Assembly: GCA_003132405.1 (NCBI GenBank)
Contig: PKXQ01000105.1
Span: 1 to 51,999 of the forward strand
Source: Acidobacteriaceae bacterium
GTDB taxonomy: Bacteria; Acidobacteriota; Terriglobia; Terriglobales; Acidobacteriaceae
Reading direction: 5' to 3'
Length of the DNA stretch: 51,999 nt
The position numbers and the translations under genes were made by a program. Under the pieces are notes generated by a model that saw nothing but the letters and a program-made list of their open reading frames with translations, did no database searches and was not told the origin of the DNA. Positions 1 to 6,811 of the stretch are shown here, in pieces. Positions within the stretch are counted from its first letter, which is position 1. Every line of letters begins with the position of its first letter.

Positions 1-154
1 CGTCGAACTGCACGGTTTGGCCTTCTTGCAGGCTCTTGAAGCCGCCAGCTTGAATAGCGGAGAAATGCACGAAAACGTCTTCGCCATTTTGACGGCTGAT
101 GAAACCATAGCCCTTGGCGTCGTTAAACCACTTCACTGTTCCTTGTTCTGCCAT
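1..154 (-). CDS. cspA: Cold shock protein, 3' end cut by window edge
   Basis: A CspA-type single OB-fold protein that binds RNA and single-stranded DNA and acts as an RNA chaperone. The first 51 residues are visible, beginning [10 protein letters not shown]. Both nucleic-acid-binding motifs are present: RNP1 (KGYGFI, residues 14-19) and RNP2 (VFVHF, residues 27-31). The ATG is at 152-154 on the minus strand. The family is about 66-70 residues long, so roughly 15 C-terminal residues lie outside the window. The next upstream gene is divergent, so cspA has its own leader. Identification is certain; whether it is cold-induced cannot be seen. Confidence 0.95.
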   Translation of the reverse strand, partial: MAEQGTVKWFNDAKGYGFISRQNGEDVFVHFSAIQAGGFKSLQEGQTVQFD

Positions 155-484
155 TGTAGATGTTCCTATTCTTGTTACTTGATTGAAATATGCTGAAGGT
201 GATTCGCTGCTGAAGAGGGGGTGACGCTGGTTGGCGGTACCGACCTGCAAGTGCATGTGAGTCAAACTTAGCGAGTACAGTGTAGCACAACTCCCTTTGG
301 GAGCGGTATAGGAATATTAGGAGCGCGATTGAACGCCCTGATTTGCGGGAAATGTCTGCTAAGTGCTTTAGAATTGAGTCAAATACGCTGCCTCGCTTAG
401 GACCGGCTGGGGCAGGTGAGGGCGTGAGTTAGGCTGCCCTTTGATTTGTATCCATCATTCGTATTGGTTGTATTCATCCCAATT
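155..484. other. Divergent intergenic region, cspA leader and DUF503 upstream region
   Basis: About 330 bases between divergent cspA (minus) and the DUF503 gene (plus). No open frame here looks coding. Long 5' leaders are common for cold-shock genes, so part of this stretch is probably cspA untranslated leader (inference). I see no convincing -35/-10 pair and no long palindrome. Confidence 0.4.
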
Positions 485-772
485 ATGATTGCTTTTCTTA
501 CTCTGGAACTTCGCATCGAGGCGGCGCAGTCGCTTAAGGACAAGCGGCAGGTTACGCGCAGTCTTAAGGACCGGCTGCGATCGTCGTTCAATGTGTCGGT
601 GGCCGAGCTTGACCCGAGCATGTTGTGGAATCAGGCGACGATTGGGGTGGTCAGCGTTTCGCACTCGCGCGATTATCTGGATGGGCTGATGAAAAACGTG
701 GAGCGGGCGGCTTGCCGGATTGCCAATAATGCCGGGGCCGAGGTTACGGATTCTTTTGTGGAATTTCTGTGA
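485..772 (+). CDS. DUF503 family protein
   Basis: A small protein of 95 residues matching DUF503 (YlxP-like), a family of unknown biochemical role that often sits beside rbfA and infB. The family signature SLKDKRQ followed by a second SLKDRLR is at about residues 16-30, then FNVSVAE and the C-terminal strand IGVVSVSHSRDYL. I chose ATG 485 because the family starts a few residues before the first strand (MIAFLTLELRIEAAQSLKDKR); the upstream ATG at 446 adds 13 residues not typical of the family. No clear Shine-Dalgarno is visible. rbfA follows on the same strand, separated by a large hairpin. A link to ribosome maturation is inferred only from gene neighbourhood. Confidence 0.85.
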   Translation: MIAFLTLELRIEAAQSLKDKRQVTRSLKDRLRSSFNVSVAELDPSMLWNQATIGVVSVSHSRDYLDGLMKNVERAACRIANNAGAEVTDSFVEFL

Positions 773-776
773 AACA

Positions 777-866
777 GGCTGCGAGCTGCGGGCTTTGAGC
801 TGCGGGCAACCAGGTTGTCAGAGGGTTCGGCTCGCGGCTCATAGCCCGGGGCTCGCAGCCCTTTTT
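777..866 (+). terminator. Long inverted repeat with T-run between DUF503 and rbfA
   Basis: The arms 777-807 and 829-860 pair over most of their length; the outermost 10 bp (GGCTGCGAGC with GCTCGCAGCC) are perfect, and the right arm is followed by five T. Each arm repeats a GAGCTGCGGGC-like word, which gives the hairpin the same design as the other word-built repeats in the window. It starts four bases after the DUF503 stop codon. It looks like a terminator or attenuator, but rbfA begins only 40 bases later on the same strand. Confidence 0.6.
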
Positions 867-905
867 CTGGTATTCTTACAAGTTTTCTTCTACGAGGTGT
901 GCGGA

Positions 906-1280
906 GTGGAGCATCGGGGCCAGAAATATCATCGGGAACGGCTAAGCGAGGCGATCCGCGAAGAGATTGAAACCATTCTTGAAGGAGAGTTGCGCGATCC
1001 GCGCATAGGGCTGGCCAGCGTGACCTCGGTGATGATGGCGCAAGACTCGCGTTCGGCTCGGATCATGGTCAGCGTGGCCGGCGATGATGCCGAGGCGGAG
1101 CGCACGCTGGAAGGGCTGGCGGCGGCGCGAAATTATGTGCGGCATGAACTGGCGGAGCGGTTGCGGCTGCGGCGGCCTCCGGAACTTTATTTTCAGGTGG
1201 ATCGCGCGGACCAGTTGGAAAGCCGTGTGGATGAGTTATTGGGAAGGGCGAAGAAGCGGGCGAAGAAAAATGCGGGATAG
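906..1280 (+). CDS. rbfA: Ribosome-binding factor A
   Basis: RbfA is a KH-fold protein that binds the immature 30S subunit and helps process the 5' end of 16S rRNA. The chosen GTG start at 906 gives 124 residues, the usual family length, and is preceded by a GAGGTG Shine-Dalgarno-like sequence. The N-terminus has the family hallmarks (basic YHRERLSEAIREEIETIL, then LRDPRIGLASVTSV at about 30-43); the KH region continues through ARIMVSVAGDD and LAAARNYVRHELAERLRLRRPPELYF. The C-terminal tail is lysine-rich (AKKRAKKN). The frame is open upstream to 720, but that part runs through the hairpin and does not resemble RbfA. Confidence 0.93.
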   Translation: MEHRGQKYHRERLSEAIREEIETILEGELRDPRIGLASVTSVMMAQDSRSARIMVSVAGDDAEAERTLEGLAAARNYVRHELAERLRLRRPPELYFQVDRADQLESRVDELLGRAKKRAKKNAG

Positions 1281-1403
1281 AACGTCGTTGGTCGCTACTC
1301 GTTAGTGGCGGGCAAATCTTGCAGCGATGACTTGTCATTCCGAACGACCACCGACAAGCCGCTGACGACTCAATGGTCGGCGGCGACTGATCGAGAGCAT
1401 TTC

Positions 1404-2357
1404 ATGCTGGAGCGGGTTCTACAGGAGATTCGGGGGCGTCGCCGGTTTGTGGTGACCTCGCACGCTCGGCCAGATGGAGATGGGATCGGGTCGGCGCTGG
1501 CGTGCGGGCAGATATTGCGGGTGATGGGCAAAGAGGCCGAGGTGGTGATGCACGACGGCGTGCCTCGTATCTATCAAAACCTTCCTTTCGCAGATCGCGT
1601 CGTGCAGGCGGATGTTGTTCCTGAGAACGATGCGGTTATCTTGCTGGAGTGTGATAGCGTGCAGCGCACGCAACTGGCGGGGCTGGAAAATTGTTTCCTC
1701 ATCAATATTGATCACCACGCGAGCGGGCGCAATTTTGCCAACATCAACTGGATCGATTCGGCGGTGATGGCCACGGCGGAGCTGGTGTTTCGCCTGGCGC
1801 GGCTGGCGTGCGTTCCGGTGGATCGCGACATCGCGACATGCCTCTATACGGCGCTCATGACGGATACGGGCAGCTTCATGTTCGTGGGCACAAACGAGCA
1901 CACTTTCACGGTGGCGCGGGAGTTGGTGCTGGCGGGAGCGGATCCGGCGCTGTGCGCGCGGCACATTTATTTTGGCCATTCGACGGCGAAGATGCGGCTG
2001 CTGGGCGCGGCGCTGTCGAATCTGCATCGTGAAGGGCCGCTAGCGTGGATTTGGGTTACGCAGGAGCAGATGACGCGGCTGGGCGCGCGCGAAGAAGATT
2101 GCGAGGGCCTGGTCAACTACGCGCTTTCGATTGATGACGTGCAGGTCGCGATTTTTTTTCGCGAGCTGCCCGATCAGCGATTTCGCGTAAGCCTGCGCAG
2201 CAAGGGAGAAGTGAATGTCTCGACGGTGGCCGAGTCGTTTGGCGGCGGCGGGCACAAGTGCGCCAGTGGATGTTCGATTGACGGGCCGCTGGCGATGGCA
2301 GTTTCTCGGATAGTCGAGCGTCTGCGGGCGGAGTCGGAATCGTTGAAGGCGGACTGA
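1404..2357 (+). CDS. nrnA: DHH/DHHA1 phosphoesterase, NrnA type
   Basis: Bifunctional oligoribonuclease/pAp phosphatase family: it degrades 2-5-nt RNA and dephosphorylates 3'-phosphoadenosine 5'-phosphate in the cytosol. The DHH domain shows SHARPDGDG at residues 19-27 and the DHH motif (IDHHASG) at 103-105; the DHHA1 domain ends with the substrate loop GGGGHKCASG near residue 285. All metal-ligand motifs are intact. The start at ATG 1404 gives 317 residues and begins just before the first strand; the open frame continues upstream to 1305 with sequence foreign to the family. It follows rbfA, an order (rbfA-nrnA) found in many bacteria. The rbfA-nrnA gap (1281-1403) contains GTCGTTGGTCG-like words, perhaps a degraded repeat. 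Confidence 0.9.
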   Translation: MLERVLQEIRGRRRFVVTSHARPDGDGIGSALACGQILRVMGKEAEVVMHDGVPRIYQNLPFADRVVQADVVPENDAVILLECDSVQRTQLAGLENCFLINIDHHASGRNFANINWIDSAVMATAELVFRLARLACVPVDRDIATCLYTALMTDTGSFMFVGTNEHTFTVARELVLAGADPALCARHIYFGHSTAKMRLLGAALSNLHREGPLAWIWVTQEQMTRLGAREEDCEGLVNYALSIDDVQVAIFFRELPDQRFRVSLRSKGEVNVSTVAESFGGGGHKCASGCSIDGPLAMAVSRIVERLRAESESLKAD

Positions 2358-2377
2358 GGAATGACGCTCAGCGGCTA

Positions 2378-2438
2378 AAGCCGGCGCGGGAAGCGAACCG
2401 TTATCGCAGCGGTGAACCGCTGCGCCACCCAAAAACGA
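2378..2438. repeat. Interspersed palindromic repeat, copy 1 (GCTGCGCCACCC family)
   Basis: Two short palindromes in tandem: CGGCTAAAGCCG, then CAGCGGTGAACCGCTG, ending in the tail GCTGCGCCACCCAAAA. The same tail and a matching hairpin recur at 47811-47841, with an inverted copy at 47671-47699 and a GGCTAAAGCC piece near 47780. That defines a dispersed family with a conserved tail. It lies 20 bases after the nrnA stop. Confidence 0.7.
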
Positions 2439-2492
2439 CGACGCTAGCCACTTCGAAGCTGCATTGAACCAACAAGCTAAGCAACACCACAA

Positions 2493-4118
2493 ATGAAGCC
2501 TGGAATGAGACCTCGAAGCCGCACTGATTTGTTGTTGCTGGTGGCGTTTTGCGGATTCCTGTTCTTTTATGGGCTCGGGGCATTTGGGCTGGTGGGCGCG
2601 GACGAGCCTCGCTACGCGCAGGTGGCGCGCGAGATGCTCGAGCGCTCGGACTGGGTTATGCCCACGCTGCTCGGCAAGCCGTGGCTGGAGAAGCCGGCGC
2701 TCTACTACTGGGAGGCGATGGTTTCATTCCGGACCTTCGGGGTCAGCGACCGGGCGGCGCGGCTGCCGGGCGCGTTCGATGCGGCGTTACTGGTTGCGGT
2801 AATTTACTTTTTTCTGCGGCGCTTTCGTCCGGGCAGCGAAATGGACGGCGCGCTGATCGCCGCCAGTTGTGCCGGCGTGGTTGGATTCGCTCATGCCGCG
2901 GCGACTGATATGCCGCTGGCCGCCTGTTTTTCTATCGCTCTACTTGGCTGGTATGCGTGGTATGAGAGCGGGCGGCGGGTTTATCTCGGCGCCTTTTATA
3001 TTTTTCTCGCGCTCGGCACTTTGGCCAAGGGGCCGGTCGCGCCGGCCTTGTCGGCGGTCATTATTTTTATCTTTGTCGCGCTGAAGCGCGACTGGCGTAT
3101 GATCGCGCGTAGTCTCTGGATTCCCGGCATTCTCCTCTACTTGGTCGTGGCACTGCCTTGGTACATTGCTGTTCAACTGCGTAACCCGGAATTTTTTCGC
3201 GTCTTTATTCTTGAGCACAATCTGGCGAGATTTTCTGCTAACGTCTATCACCATCCCCAGCCGTTCTGGTTTTATCTGCCGGTGTTCTTGTTGGCCGTCA
3301 TGCCTTGGTCGTTCGCCCTGATCGTCGCCGTCTGGGAACGTGTACGGCTTATTTGGGCGGATGGGAAGCAGGCCTTGTCAATCGCGGAAGACTCATGGGC
3401 GCTTTTTCTGCTGATCTGGATGCTGGTGCCGGTTTTATTTTTCAGCGCATCGCAATCGAAGCTGCCGGGATATATTCTGCCGGCGGTTCCGGCGGGAGCG
3501 CTGCTGGTGAGTGAGTTTATTGCTGGGCGGCGCAGCGGAAGCGGCGCCGGTGACGACAAAAGATTTTCGCTGCTCTTCGCGGTTGCTCACGGAGTTGTAT
3601 GCGGGGCACTGATTTTCGTTGCCCTCTCGGCGTCGTCGATCGCAATCAGTCATCATCCAGCGTCGGGAAAACCAACTTACCTTGACGCTGGAATTGCGGC
3701 AGTATTCGCATTCGCTATCGGCGCAGCGCTATTGTCGCGCCATGGTGTGCGGCTGATGGGGCGCGTTACGATGTTTGCCGTGGTCGTTAGTGTGGCTGCA
3801 ATCATTCGTTTCGCCGCACCAGTGATCGATGCTACGCAATCGGCGCGTCCCATTGCCGAGAGCATTCAGGGCTTTTCGCGGGAGGCGGTGCCGGTGGCGC
3901 TCTATCACTTCCATCGCGAGCAGGGATATGGGCTGGAGTTTTATCTCAATCGCGCGGCGGAGAAGTACGAGGACGGGAATATTCCGGCCGAGGCGCATGT
4001 GCTGGTTGCCGCTCAAGGTTCGCAGGTGGATGTTGCCAAAATCGTTGCTGGGCGCCGAGTATCATATCTAACCAGCATCCCGGCGCAGAAGCTGGAGTTG
4101 TATTGGGTGGGGAAGTAG
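2493..4118 (+). CDS. GT-C glycosyltransferase, ArnT/PMT-like membrane protein
   Basis: Integral membrane glycosyltransferase of the ArnT/dolichyl-phosphate-mannose mannosyltransferase group, which transfers a sugar from a polyprenyl-phosphate donor at the outer face of the inner membrane. The 541-residue protein has a first TM segment (LLLLVAFCGFLFFYGLG), the conserved periplasmic loop ADEPRYAQVAREML with the catalytic-type acidic pair at about 37-38, the WLEKPALYYW motif, RLPG, and about ten more hydrophobic segments, then a soluble C-terminal domain. The substrate (lipid A, glycan or protein) cannot be inferred. ATG 2493 agrees with the family N-terminus. The gene lies alone between two repeats. 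Confidence 0.85.
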   Translation: MKPGMRPRSRTDLLLLVAFCGFLFFYGLGAFGLVGADEPRYAQVAREMLERSDWVMPTLLGKPWLEKPALYYWEAMVSFRTFGVSDRAARLPGAFDAALLVAVIYFFLRRFRPGSEMDGALIAASCAGVVGFAHAAATDMPLAACFSIALLGWYAWYESGRRVYLGAFYIFLALGTLAKGPVAPALSAVIIFIFVALKRDWRMIARSLWIPGILLYLVVALPWYIAVQLRNPEFFRVFILEHNLARFSANVYHHPQPFWFYLPVFLLAVMPWSFALIVAVWERVRLIWADGKQALSIAEDSWALFLLIWMLVPVLFFSASQSKLPGYILPAVPAGALLVSEFIAGRRSGSGAGDDKRFSLLFAVAHGVVCGALIFVALSASSIAISHHPASGKPTYLDAGIAAVFAFAIGAALLSRHGVRLMGRVTMFAVVVSVAAIIRFAAPVIDATQSARPIAESIQGFSREAVPVALYHFHREQGYGLEFYLNRAAEKYEDGNIPAEAHVLVAAQGSQVDVAKIVAGRRVSYLTSIPAQKLELYWVGK

Positions 4119-4228
4119 CAAGGTTTCAAGGTTGCAAAGTTTCAAGGTTTCAGAGCAAAAGCGCGGAGAATGTGAGCATCAGATTCTCAACACTTTGAGA
4201 CCTTGAAACTCTGAAACCTTGAAACCTG
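4119..4228. repeat. Word-built inverted repeat (AAGGTTTC word)
   Basis: The left arm 4119-4155 and right arm 4192-4227 are imperfect reverse complements (about 30 of 35 positions). Each arm is itself several near-tandem copies of an AGGTTTCA-type word. It begins two bases after the glycosyltransferase stop and ends nine bases before the GNAT start, so it fills the whole gap. The stem is long, with a loop of about 36 nt and no T-run. Confidence 0.8.
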
Positions 4229-4236
4229 GGTTCATC

Positions 4237-5223
4237 ATGGAAATTCTTGATCTCCGACATTTCACTTCCGCGGACCTTCGACCGTTGCTGGAAGATGAGA
4301 TTGCGATGTGGGGGCGGCTGCTCTCTTGGGACTACACGACATCGGCGGAGATGATTTTGCGCTACATGGATGCGAAGATTCTGCCGGGGTATGCCGCGAT
4401 TGAGCGAGGCAGCATCTTTGGGTATTCGTTTTTTGTTTACGAGCAAAATAAGGGCGTTATTGGAGATCTTTTTGTGCGTGACGGCGAACGCGTCGGCGGC
4501 TCGCGTGACGGCGGCGGGCACCAGATTAGCCGTCACGAGGTGGAAGAGAAACTGCTCACGCATGTCATCGAGACGCTGCAGCAGTCGCCTGGCGTTCATC
4601 GGGTGGAGGCGCAGTTGCTGGCACAGATGACCGGTGAAGTGGCGCGGCCGTTTGTGCAGCAGGGATTCAGCCGGCATCCGCGCGTGTTCATGAATTTCGA
4701 TATCGGTAAACATCCGCAGACTTCTTTGGTCAATATGCCAGCGTTGCCTGCGCAATTTGAAATCCGTCCGTGGGCGGAGGCGGAATATCAGTCGGCGGCG
4801 GCGCTGATTACGGCGGCTTACCGCGGGCATGTCGATTCCGAGATCAACGATCAATATCGGACGCTGACCGGATCGCTGCGCTTTTTGAATAATATTGTGC
4901 GCTTCCCGGGGTGCGGGACGTTCGATCCGCAGGCATCGTTTGTGGTGCACGAGCGGAAGACGCGGACGCTGGTTGGATTGATTCTTTGTTCGTCCGTGCG
5001 GCCGGATGTGGGACACATTACGCAGGTATGCGTGCTGCCAGAATACCGGTCGGCTGGGCTTGGTGAAGTGATGATGGCGGCGTCGACGAGGAATTTGCGC
5101 GGGCGGGGATTCCGATTCATTTCGCTGACGGTGACGGAGGCGAATGATCGGGCCATCGCGCTTTATAAGCGGATTGGGTTTGAATCGGCGCGGGTGTTTG
5201 ACGCGTTTGTATGGGAAGGGTGA
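4237..5223 (+). CDS. GNAT-family acetyltransferase, probable tandem GNAT domains
   Basis: A 328-residue protein whose C-terminal half carries a clear GNAT acetyl-CoA-binding motif A (VCVLPEYRSAGLGEVMM) and motif B (TEANDRAIALYKRIGFE). The N-terminal half is similar in size and probably contains a second, diverged GNAT fold (inference). GNAT enzymes acetylate amines on small molecules or proteins; the substrate here is unknown. ATG 4237 is the first good start after the repeat; a TTG start at 4219 would lie inside the repeat. The next gene is convergent, so this is the last gene of the run. Confidence 0.8.
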   Translation: MEILDLRHFTSADLRPLLEDEIAMWGRLLSWDYTTSAEMILRYMDAKILPGYAAIERGSIFGYSFFVYEQNKGVIGDLFVRDGERVGGSRDGGGHQISRHEVEEKLLTHVIETLQQSPGVHRVEAQLLAQMTGEVARPFVQQGFSRHPRVFMNFDIGKHPQTSLVNMPALPAQFEIRPWAEAEYQSAAALITAAYRGHVDSEINDQYRTLTGSLRFLNNIVRFPGCGTFDPQASFVVHERKTRTLVGLILCSSVRPDVGHITQVCVLPEYRSAGLGEVMMAASTRNLRGRGFRFISLTVTEANDRAIALYKRIGFESARVFDAFVWEG

Positions 5224-5312
5224 GATCTCTGCTCGGCGCGCGCGATTTATGAGAAAATTCCGCAACGTGGAATAGGCATCGCCGGGAATGGGGTGTCGGC
5301 GCGAGGGCCCAC

Positions 5313-5368
5313 ACATTCGCAAAGAACGCGAATGTATGGGGCACCCGGCGATTTGCACCCGGCGATTT
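5313..5368. terminator. Hairpin plus 14-bp tandem repeat between convergent genes
   Basis: ACATTCGC at 5313-5320 pairs perfectly with GCGAATGT at 5328-5335 around a 7-nt loop. Immediately after, the 14-mer GCACCCGGCGATTT occurs twice in tandem at 5341-5368. The site lies between the convergent GNAT and Kelch genes and may stop transcription on either strand; there is no T-run. Confidence 0.5.
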
Positions 5369-5373
5369 GAACT

Positions 5374-6315
5374 TTACGGAATCGACGGGGCTATGGACAC
5401 ATATTCATTCGTAGTGCCAGTGCCGTCGCCTCCTTCTACGAATACGAGGCCGTAGACTACTGCTGCGCTCGAACTGCTGAGAGCAGCTGGCAGGGACGCG
5501 AGCGTTCTCCATTTATTCTTGTGCGGATCGTAGGCCTGCACTGTAGCCACGTCGCTAGTGCCGTTCGTGCCTCCGAAGACGTATAGCTCGCCATTCAGAG
5601 CTACGCTGGCCGCAAACACAACGGCTGTGGGCATTTTGGGCAGAGTTGTCCAGGCGTTGGTCGCAGGATCGTACACCTCGAACACATTGGTGATTGCGCC
5701 GCTGCCGTTCAGTCCACCGGCGACGTAGAGCTTGTCATTGATGACTCCGACGGCGGGAGCGGCGTGCGCGCTTGACGACCCGGTCAGGCTGGTCCAGGTG
5801 CCGACGTGAGGATCGTAGACGTCGAGATCGTTGGCGTAACCGTTGAACCCATTGCAGGCGGTGGTGACATAAAGCTTGCTGTTAATGACGCCAGTTGCAC
5901 CGCAGGCGCTCAGGTGCGACATTCCGGGGAGACTGGTCCAGGTGTTCGAGGGCGGATCGTACATGAAGAGCGCGCTGGTCGGAAGATAACCGTTCCAGCC
6001 GCCGGCTACGTAGAGCTGGCTGTTGATTACTCCGGCGCCGTCTCCTTGATAGAGAGTTATGGGCATGTTGGCGAGATTCGTCCAGGTGTTCGTGGTGGGA
6101 TTGAACGCCTGCAGAGTTGAGGTGCCTCCGGCATTGCTGCCACCGGCTACATAGATGACGCCGTTGATGGATTCTACTGCCGCATTGCTGCGGGCGGCGG
6201 GCATCGCGGCCATGGGCTTCCAGGCGGCGCTGGCGGGCATGGTTAAGAGCAGAACGGTGAGAAGCCCGACTAGGGAACGGTAGCCTTGGAAAATCGCGGG
6301 TCTGGCTGGATTCAT
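5374..6315 (-). CDS. Secreted Kelch-repeat protein
   Basis: A 313-residue exported beta-propeller. The N-terminus has a signal peptide (hydrophobic LVGLLTVLLLTMPASAA, cleavage likely after ASA), followed by about six Kelch repeats of 47-50 residues, each with a GG doublet and a Trp about ten residues later (for example VIYVAGGSN...TNTWTNL, LYVFGGTNG...KNKWRTL). The start ATG at 6315 has a good Shine-Dalgarno AAGGAGA seven bases upstream; the frame is open to 6456 but the extension lacks a ribosome site. Kelch propellers bind proteins or glycans; nothing here shows a catalytic domain. It is monocistronic, between a convergent gene and a terminator. Confidence 0.85.
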   Translation of the reverse strand: MNPARPAIFQGYRSLVGLLTVLLLTMPASAAWKPMAAMPAARSNAAVESINGVIYVAGGSNAGGTSTLQAFNPTTNTWTNLANMPITLYQGDGAGVINSQLYVAGGWNGYLPTSALFMYDPPSNTWTSLPGMSHLSACGATGVINSKLYVTTACNGFNGYANDLDVYDPHVGTWTSLTGSSSAHAAPAVGVINDKLYVAGGLNGSGAITNVFEVYDPATNAWTTLPKMPTAVVFAASVALNGELYVFGGTNGTSDVATVQAYDPHKNKWRTLASLPAALSSSSAAVVYGLVFVEGGDGTGTTNEYVSIAPSIP

Positions 6316-6544
6316 TGATAATTCTCCTTGGAAAGCGAATCGATAGGGCAACAAGAGGGGAGATCTCGGCCGGTGGACAGTTTTCAGGCTGAAGGGATAA
6401 CTTGAGCGCCGGTTGACTATGGGTGAATGGGCATTCGCCGGTCCAATACATGCCAAGACGATTGATGGTTTTTTATCAATGACTTAGTGACACTGGCGGA
6501 AAGTTGGAGGGGTCGGGATGCAAGTTTATGCACACTCGAAAGAC

Positions 6545-6585
6545 AAAAAACCTCCGCGCCGCCCTTCCCCGTGGCGGCGCAGAGG
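6545..6585 (-). terminator. Rho-independent terminator (minus strand)
   Basis: A stem of 12 pairs plus one mismatch (6551-6563 with 6573-6585; core GCGCCGCC/GGCGGCGC) is followed on the minus strand by six T (6545-6550). It ends transcripts coming from the GGDEF-EAL gene and the structured region 6586-6811. Confidence 0.9.
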
Positions 6586-6811
6586 ATTTAGGTGGAAACC
6601 GGAGTCACGATGCACAAACCGTCGCGAGCCACGGACCCACTAGTCCTGGATGGATACAAGCACAGTGCCGAGGGGGCAGCGGTGGATCCAAGCCAAGCTG
6701 GCTTCCACTTCCTAAAACGAGAATGGGTGGCGATTCCCTTCAGTTTTGGCAGAAAAAAGATTTTGGGCGGGCGAAGTGCTTTACCACTCGAGCGACGGCA
6801 GCGGACCCGCC
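6586..6811 (-). ncRNA. Structured 3' region or small RNA downstream of the GGDEF-EAL gene
   Basis: About 225 nt between the EAL-gene stop and the terminator, without a credible gene. On the minus strand I can draw several hairpins. One closes GGCGGG/CCCGCC (6806-6811 with 6766-6771) and contains a smaller stem AGUG/CACU. A second is at 6682-6708 (GUGGA/UCCAC around AGCCA/UGGCU). A third is at 6629-6649 (CCA-GGAC/GUCC-UGG with one bulge). Serial hairpins ending at a strong terminator fit a 3'UTR-derived or independently transcribed RNA. I could not match it to 6S, SRP, RNase P, tmRNA or a riboswitch by eye. Both family and promoter are unknown. Confidence 0.4.

Noticed and set aside
4150..5358. 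Minus-strand frame of 402 residues
   Set aside because: It is antisense to the GNAT gene and starts outside it; Arg/His/Pro-rich composition typical of a shadow frame.
6766..6811. tRNA-like stretch AGTGGTAAAGC on the minus strand
   Set aside because: The D-arm resemblance is superficial; no anticodon arm or acceptor pairing follows.
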